Origin: Osmia lignaria lignaria
Lineage: Eukaryota; Arthropoda; Insecta; Hymenoptera; Megachilidae
Assembly (NCBI RefSeq): GCF_051020975.1
Contig: NC_135033.1
Span: 496,001-560,000, forward strand
DNA: 64,000 bases
Reading direction: 5' to 3'
Each line of letters begins with the position of its first letter. The stretch's first letter is position 1. The notes beneath the pieces are model-generated. The model was not told the DNA's origin. It did not search any database and was given only the letters and a program-made list of their open reading frames with translations. The translations under genes were made by a program, and so were the position numbers. Shown here one piece after another: positions 56,199-64,000 of the stretch.

Positions 56199-58893
56199 AT
56201 GTTACGTTATATCGAATGTAGATATAGTACTAATGATATGGTTATTAAAGGTATATTGATCTGTGGGAATGAATCAGTATATTACATTATATCGAATGTA
56301 GATATAGTACTACTGATATGGTTATTAAATATATTGATCTGTGGGAATGAATCAGTATATTACATTATATCGAATGTAGATTTAGTACTAATGATATTGT
56401 TATTAAATGTACACTGATCTTTGGGGATCAATCAGTATATTACATTATATCTAATGTGGATATGGTGATAATAATATTGTTATTAATTGTACATTACGTA
56501 TGTAATGTAGATATACTTCTAATGATGTTGTTATTAAATGTACATTGATCAGTGGGAATGAATCTGTATATGAAATTATATCTAATGTAGATATAGTAAT
56601 AATGATATTGTTATTAAATGTACATTGATCTGTGGAAATGAATCAGTATATTACATTATATCGAATGTAGATATAGTACTAATGATATGGTTATTAAATG
56701 TACATTGATCTATGGGAATGAATCAGTATATTACAATATATCTAATGTAGATATGCTAATTATGATAATGTTATCAAATGTACATTGATCTGTGGGGATC
56801 TATCAGTATATTACATTATATCTAATGTAGATGTGGTGATAATAATATTGTTATTAATTGTACATTACGTATGTAATGTAGATATACTACTAATGATGTT
56901 GTTATTAAATGTACACTCATCAGTGGGAATGAATCTGTATATGAAATTATATCTAATGTAGATATAGTAATAATGATATTGTTATTAAAGGCACATTGAT
57001 CTGTGGGAATGAATCAGTATATTACATTATATCGAATGTAGATATAGTACTAATGATATTGTCATTAAATGTACATTGATCTTTGGGGATCAACCAGTAT
57101 ATTACAATATACCTAATGTAGATATAGTAATAATGATATTGTTATTAAATGTACATTGATCTGTGGGAATGAATCAGTATATTACATTATATCGAATGTA
57201 GATATGGTACTAACGATATGGTTATTAAATGTACATTGATCTGTGGGAATGAATCAGTATATTACATTATATCTAATGCAGATATGCTAATAATGATATT
57301 GTTGTTAAATGTACATTGATCTGTGGGGATCAATCAGTATATTACATTATATCTAATGTAGATATGGCAATAATGATATTGTTATTAATTGTGCATTATA
57401 TATGTAATGTAGATATACTACTAATGATGTTGTTATTAAATGTACATTGATCAGTGGGAATGAATCAGTATATTACATTATATCGAGTGTAGATATAGTG
57501 CTAATGATATTGTTATTAAAGGTGCATTGGTCTGTGGGAATCCATCAGTATATTACATTATATCGAATATAGGTATGGTACTAATGATATGGTTATTATA
57601 TGTACATATCTGCGGGAATGAATCAGTATATTACGTTATATCTAATGTAGATATGTTAATAATGATATTGTTATTAATTGTACATTATATATGTAATGTA
57701 GATATACTACTAATGATATTGCTATTAAATGTACATTGATCTGTGGGAATGGATCAGTATATTACATTATATCGAATGTAGATATTGGCTGATGATATTG
57801 TTATTAATGGTACATTGATCTCTGGGTAATAATCAGGATATTACATTATACCTAATGTAGAATTGGTAATAATGATATTGTTATTAAATGTACATCACAT
57901 ATGTAATGTAGATATACTACTAATGATATTGCTATTTAGTGTACATTGATCTGTGGGAATGAATCTGTATATGACATTATACCTAATGTAGATATAGTAA
58001 TAATGATATTGTTATTAAATGTACATTGATCTGTGGGAATGAATCAGTATATTACATTATATCGAACGTAGATATAGTGCTAATGATATTGTTATTAAAT
58101 GTACGTTACATATCTAATGTAGATATGGTACTAATGATATGGTTATTAAATGTACATTGATCTGTGGGAATGAATCAGTATATTACATTATATCGAATGT
58201 AGATATAGTGCTAATGATATTGTTATTAAAGGCACATTGATCTGTGGGAATGAATCAGTATATTACATTATATCGAATGTAGATATAGTTCTAATGATAT
58301 TGTTATTAAAGGCACATTGATCTGTGGGAAGGAATCTGTATACTACATTATATCGAATGTAGATATAGTGCTAATGATATTGTTATTAAAGGTACATTGA
58401 TCTGTGGGAATGAATCAGTATATTAGATTATATCGAATGTAGATATAGTACTACTGATATGGGTATTAAATATATTGATCTGTGGGAATGAATCAGTATA
58501 TTACATTATATCGAATGTAGATATAGTGCTAATGATATTGTTATGAAAGGTGCATTGATCTGTGGGAATCCATCAGTATATTACATTATATCGGATGTAG
58601 GTATGGTACTAATGATACGGTTATTATGTGTACATATCTGTGGGAATGAATCAGTATATTACGTTATATCGAATGTAGATATAGTGCTAATGATATTGCT
58701 ATTAAAGGTGCATTGATCTGTGGGAATGAATCTGTATATTACATTATATCGAATGTAGATATAGTACTAATGATATGGTTATTAAAGGTATATTGATCTG
58801 TGGGAATCCATCAGTATATTACATTATATCGAATGTAGGTATGGTACTAATGATATGGTTATTATATGTACATATCTGTGGGAATGAATCAGT
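56199..58893. repeat. About 2.7-kb HOR unit, odd type (2,695 bp)
   Basis: Copy of 50890-53584 (offset 5,309) with the odd-type TAATGTGGATATGG near 56455. Private bases include GTACACTCATCAG near 56911 and TACGTTACATATC near 58103. Confidence 0.87.
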
Positions 58894-61587
58894 ATGTTAC
58901 GTTATATCGAATGTAGATATAGTACTAATGATATGGTTATTAAAGGTATATTGATCTGTGGGAATGAATCAGTATATTACATTATATCGAATGTAGATAT
59001 AGTACTACTGATATGGTTATTAAATATATTGATCTGTGGGAATGAATCAGTATATTACATTATATCGAATGTAGATTTAGTACTAATGATATTGTTATTA
59101 AATGTACACTGATCTTTGGGGATCAATCAGTATATTACATTATATCTAATGTAGATATGGTGATAATAATATTGTTATTAATTGTACATTACGTATGTAA
59201 TGTAGATATACTTCTAATGATGTTGTTATTAAATGTACATTGATCAGTGGGAATGAATCTGTATATGAAATTATATCTAATGTAGATATAGTAATAATGA
59301 TATTGTTATTAAATGTACATTGATCTGTGGAAATGAATCAGCATATTACATTATATCGAATGTAGATATAGTACTAATGATATGGTTATTAAATGTACAT
59401 TGATCTATGGGAATGAATCAGTATATTACAATATATCTAATGTAGATATGCTAATTATGATAATGTTATCAAATGTACATTGATCTGGGGGATCTATCAG
59501 TATATTACATTATATCTAATGTAGATGTGGTGATAATAATATTGTTATTAATTGTACATTACGTATGTAATGTAGATATACTACTAATGATGTTGTTATT
59601 AAATGTACATTCATCAGTGGGAATGAATCTGTATATGAAATTATATCTAATGTAGATATAGTAATAATGATATTGTTATTAAAGGCACATTGATCTGTGG
59701 GAATGAATCAGTATATTACATTATATCGAATGTAGATATAGTACTAATGATATTGTCATTAAATGTACATTGATCTTTGGGGATCAACCAGTATATTACA
59801 ATATATCTAATGTAGATAAAGTAATAATGATATTGTTATTAAATGTACATTGATCTGTGGGAATGAATCAGTATATTACATTATATCGAATGTAGATATG
59901 GTACTAACGATATGGTTATTAAATGTACATTGATCTGTGGGAATGAATCAGTATATTACATTATATCTAATGCAGATATGCTAATAATGATATTGTTGTT
60001 AAATGTACATTGATCTGTGGGGATCAATCAGTATATTACATTATATCTAATGTAGATATGGCAATAATGATATTGTTATTAATTGTGCATTATATATGTA
60101 ATGTAGATATACTACTAATGATGTTGTTATTAAATGTACATTGATCAGTGGGAATGAATCAGTATATTACATTATATCGAGTGTAGATATAGTGCTAATG
60201 ATATTGTTATTAAAGGTGCATTGGTCTGTGGGAATCCATCAGTATATTACATTATATCGAATATAGGTATGGTACTAATGATATGGTTATTATATGTACA
60301 TATCTGCGGGAATGAATCAGTATATTACGTTATATCTAATGTAGATATGTTAATAATGATATTGTTATTAATTGTACATTATATATGTAATGTAGATATA
60401 CTACTAATGATATTGCTATTAAATGTACATTGATCTGTGGGAATGGATCAGTATATTACATTATATCGAATGTAGATATTGGCTGATGATATTGTTATTA
60501 ATGGTACATTGATCTCTGGGTAATAATCAGGATATTACATTATACCTAATGTAGAATTGGTAATAATGATATTGTTATTAAATGTACATCACATATGTAA
60601 TGTAGATATACTACTAATGATATTGCTATTTAGTGTACATTGATCTGTGGGAATGAATCTGTATATGACATTATACCTAATGTAGATATAGTAATAATGA
60701 TATTGTTATTAAATGTACATTGATCTGTGGGAATGAATCAGTATATTACATTATATCGAACGTAGATATAGTGCTAATGATATTGTTATTAAATGTACAT
60801 TACATATCTAATGTAGATATGGTACTAGTGATATGGTTATTAAATGTACATTGATCTGTGGGAATGAATCAGTATATTACATTATATCGAATGTAGATAT
60901 AGTGCTAATGATATTGTTATTAAAGGCACATTGATCTGTGGGAATGAATCAGTATATTACATTATATCGAATGTAGATATAGTTCTAATGATATTGTTAT
61001 TAAAGGCACATTGATCTGTGGGAAGGAATCTGTATACTACATTATATCGAATGTAGATATAGTGCTAATGATATTGTTATTAAAGGTACATTGATCTGTG
61101 GGAATGAATCAGTATATTAGATTATATCGAATGTAGATATAGTACTACTGATATGGGTATTAAATATATTGATCTGTGGGAATGAATCAGTATATTACAT
61201 TATATCGAATGTAGATATAGTGCTAATGATATTGTTATGAAAGGTGCATTGATCTGTGGGAATCCATCAGTATATTACATTATATCGGATGTAGGTATGG
61301 TACTAATGATACGGTTATTATGTGTACATATCTGTGGGAATGAATCAGTATATTACGTTATATCGAATGTAGATATAGTGCTAATGATATTGCTATTAAA
61401 GGTGCATTGATCTGTGGGAATGAATCTGTATATTACATTATATCGAATGTAGATATAGTACTAATGATATGGTTATTAAAGGTATATTGATCTGTGGGAA
61501 TCCATCAGTATATTACATTATATCGAATGTAGGTATGGTACTAATGATATGGTTATTATATGTACATATCTGTGGGAATGAATCAGT
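58894..61587. repeat. About 2.7-kb HOR unit, even type (2,694 bp)
   Basis: Copy of 53585-56198 with the same 1-bp loss (about 59486) and GATAAAGTAAT (about 59816). It retains the 80-bp monomer that the earlier copy lost near 56,141. Confidence 0.87.
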
Positions 61588-62829
61588 ATGTTACGTTATA
61601 TCGAATGTAGATATAGTACTAATGATATGGTTATTAAAGGTATATTGATCTGTGGGAATGAATCAGTTTATTACATTATATCGAATGTAGATATAGTACT
61701 ACTGATATGGTTATTAAATATATTGATCTGTGGGAATGAATCAGTATATTACATTATATCGAATGTAGATTTAGTACTAATGATATTGTTATTAAATGTA
61801 CACTGATCTTTGGGGATCAATCAGTATATTACATTATATCTAATGTAGATATGGTGATAATAATATTGTTATTAATTGTACATTACGTATGTAATGTAGA
61901 TATACTTCTAATGATGTTGTTATTAAATGTACGTTGATCAGTGGGAATGAATCTGTATATGAAATTATATCTAATGTAGATATAGTAATAATGATATTGT
62001 TATTAAATGTACATTGATCTGTGGAAATGAATCAGTATATTACATTATATCGAATGTAGATATAGTACTAATGATATGGTTATTAAATGTACATTGATCT
62101 ATGGGAATGAATCAGTATATTACAATATATCTAATGTAGATATGCTAATTATGATAATGTTATCAAATGTACATTGATCTGTGGGGATCTATCAGTATAT
62201 TACATTATATCCAATGTAGATGTGGTGATAATAATATTGTTATTAATTGTACATTACGTATGTAATGTAGATATACTACTAATGATGTTGTTATTAAAGG
62301 CACATTGATCTGTGGGAATGAATCAGTATATTACATTATATCGAATGTAGATATAGTACTAATGATATTGTCATTAAATGTACATTGATCTTTGGGGATC
62401 AACCAGTATATTACAATATATCTAATGTAGATATAGTAATAATGATATTGTTATTAAATGTACATTGATCTGTGGGAATGAATCAGTATATTACATTATA
62501 TCGAATGTAGATATGGTACTAACGATATGGTTATTAAATGTACATTGATCTGTGGGAATGAATCAGTATATTACATTATATCTAATGCAGATATGCTAAT
62601 AATGATATTGTTGTTAAATGTACATTGATCTGTGGGGATCAATCAGTATATTACATTATATCTAATGTAGATATGGCAATAATGATATTGTTATTAATTG
62701 TGCATTATATATGTAATGTAGATATACTACTAATGATGTTGTTATTAAATGTACATTGATCAGTGGGAATGAATCAGTATATTACATTATATCGAGTGTA
62801 GATATAGTGCTAATGATATTGTTATTAAA

Positions 62830-63065
62830 GGTGCATTGATCGGTGGGAACCCATCAGTATATTACATTATATCGAATGTTTGTATGGTACTAATGATATG
62901 GTTATTATATGTACATATCTGTGGGAATGAATCAGTATATTACGTTATATCGAATGTAGATAGTCCTAATGATATTGCTATTAAAGGTGCATTGGTCTGT
63001 GGGAATGAATCAGTATATTATATTATATCGAATGTAAATATAGTACTAATGATATGGTTATTAAA
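62830..63065. repeat. SVCMV cassette, copy 4
   Basis: Same cassette, with TTGATCGGTGGG near 62838 (TTGATCTGTGGG in the others). It lies 12,625 bp from copy 3. Confidence 0.87.
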
Positions 63066-63409
63066 GGTATATTGATCTGTGGGAATCCATCAGTATATTA
63101 CATTATATCGAATGTAGGTATGGTACTAATGATATGGTTATTAAATGTACATTACATATCTAATGTAGATATGGTACTAATGATATTGTTATTAAATGTA
63201 CATTGATCTTTGGGGATCAATCAGTATATTACATTATATCTAATGTAGATATGGTGATAATAATATTGTTATTAATTGTACATTACGTATCTATTGTAGA
63301 TATGGTACTAATAATATGGTTATGAAATGTACATTGACCTGTGGGAATGAATCTGTATATGAAATTATATCTAATGTAGATATAGTACTATGGATATGGT
63401 TATTAAAGG

Positions 63410-64000
63410 TATATTGATCTGTGGGAATGAATCAGTATATTACATTATATCTAATGTAGATATGGTAATAATGATATTGCTATTAATTGTACATTACGTA
63501 TGTAACGTAGACATACCACTAATGATATTGTTATTAAATGTACATTGATCAGTGGGAATGAATCTGTATATGAAATTATATCTAATGTAGATATAGTAAT
63601 AATGATATTGTTATTAAATGTACATTGATCTGTGGGAATGGATCAGTATATTACATTATATCGAATGTAGATTTAGTACTAATGATATTGTTATTAAATG
63701 TACATTGATCTCTGGGGATCAATCAGTATATTACATTATATCTAATGTAGATATGGTGATAATAATATTGTTATTAATTGTACATTACGTATCTATTGTA
63801 GATATGGTACTAATAATATGGTTATGAAATGTACATTGATCTGTGGGAATGAATCAGTGTATTACATTATATCGAATGTAGATATAGTACTACTGATATG
63901 GGTATTAAATATATTGATCTGTGGGAATGAATCAGTATATTACATTATACCGAATGTAGATATAGTGCTAATGATATTGTTATGAAAGGTGCATTGATCT
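63410..64000. repeat. Divergent tail of the window
   Basis: Still satellite, but in an order not seen elsewhere: GGTAATAATGATATTGCTATTAATTG, a short monomer with GTAACGTAGACATACCAC (63504-63521), a GGATCAG monomer followed by GATTTAG, and CTCTGGGGATC (about 63711). The short monomer ACGTATCTATTG appears twice, 502 bp apart (about 63285 and 63787). It may be the beginning of another HOR family. Confidence 0.7.

Larger units (their letters stand above)
1..64000. repeat. AT-rich satellite array, 80-bp monomer with nested higher-order repeats
   Basis: Every stretch read is a diverged copy of one monomer, always in the same orientation. The TGTACATT start and GTGGG core recur every 80, 78 or 51 bp from the first line to the last. 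No stretch of more than about 300 bases falls outside the pattern, so no gene, transposon or unique spacer is present. The + strand is G-rich over C (15 G and 6 C in the consensus monomer), and this bias persists across the array because no block is inverted. Both window edges cut through monomers, so the array continues on both sides. The size, nesting and near-identity of distant copies are typical of eukaryotic centromeric or heterochromatic satellites. A centromere role is inference; no binding motif proves it. Confidence 0.97.
61588..64000. repeat. About 2.7-kb HOR unit, even type, rearranged, cut by window end
   Basis: Follows 48963 at an offset of 12,625, including CAGTTTATTAC near 61666, loss of the CATTCATCAG monomer and the SVCMV cassette (62830). 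After about 63,320 it continues like the 4.8-kb family (GACCTGTGGG, GTACTATGGATATGG) where the 48963 copy had jumped away. From about 63,445 it differs from every other copy in the window. Confidence 0.82.

Noticed and set aside
1..64000. CRISPR array (regular repeats and spacers)
   Set aside because: The whole 80 bp is repetitive; there are no unique spacers between conserved repeats, and no cas genes.
1..64000. Transposon, retroelement or ITR structures
   Set aside because: No coding remnants, no long terminal or inverted repeats and no target-site duplications were seen. The inverted repeats found are short dyads internal to each monomer.
1..64000. Promoter, terminator or tRNA signals in the AT-rich text
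   Set aside because: TATA-like and hairpin strings occur in every monomer because of composition and the dyad; none is distinguished by position or context.
1..64000. Plastid or mitochondrial origin because of the high AT content
   Set aside because: Organelle genomes carry dense genes, and none is visible in 64 kb. Long nested satellite HORs are a nuclear eukaryotic feature.
1..64000. Nucleosome phasing by dimers of 80 bp (about 160 bp)
   Set aside because: The mix of 51-, 78- and 80-bp monomers breaks any regular 160-bp register, so the sequence alone does not support it.

Overview
The whole 64 kb window is one uninterrupted AT-rich tandem satellite array. I see no protein-coding gene, RNA gene, transposable element, CRISPR array or ordinary unique sequence. 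The basic unit is an 80-bp monomer (about 26% G+C in the consensus copy at 391-470). It begins TGTACATT, carries TCTGTGGG near its start, has the dyad TACATT-N6-AATGTA in the middle and ends with a TTATTAAA-type tail. All monomers read in the same direction. I estimate about 850 of them, of several length classes: 80 bp (most), 78 bp (two independent 2-bp deletions), 76 and 79 bp (rare) and 51 bp (about 29 bp lost from the middle). An array this long, with monomers in complex nested higher-order repeats (HORs), points to a eukaryotic chromosome, most likely centromeric, pericentromeric or other heterochromatin. Neither species nor clade can be named from the sequence.

Layout. 1-5518 is a mosaic of blocks found again at 8.2-10.2, 11.1-13.0 and 7.8-9.35 kb. 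5519-22997 is an HOR of about 7,978 bp, present about 2.2 times. 22998-23600 is a chimeric bridge. 23601-35645 is an HOR of 5,571 bp, again about 2.2 copies. 35969-45500 is a tandem pair of units of about 4.8 kb. 45501-64000 holds units of about 2.7 kb that alternate as odd and even types, giving about 5.3 kb, with a 12,625-bp relationship above that. A landmark monomer containing CAGTATGTTACG occurs 21 times (its ATG at 3826, 7660, 10620, 12944, 15638, 18598, 20922, 24407, 27654, 29978, 33225, 35549, 38218, 43234, 46268, 48963, 50890, 53585, 56199, 58894, 61588). The recurring spacings (2960, 2324, 3247, 2694/2695) show that most of the array derives from one 2.3-2.7 kb ancestral unit, altered by gain and loss of whole monomers. 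Nested inside are seven copies of a 1,347-bp block, itself three tandem 449-bp six-monomer units.

The many 60-79 aa reading frames are repeat shadows. They repeat the peptide VYYIISNVD, and because 80 is not divisible by 3 the frame breaks at almost every monomer. The interest of the window lies in repeat evolution: segmental amplification at four size scales, whole-monomer deletions, chimeric junctions, homogenisation domains with private substitutions, and short monomers that convert a 6-bp dyad into palindromes of up to 20 bp. All coordinates and comparisons come from reading by eye; block edges given as 'about' can be off by tens of bases.
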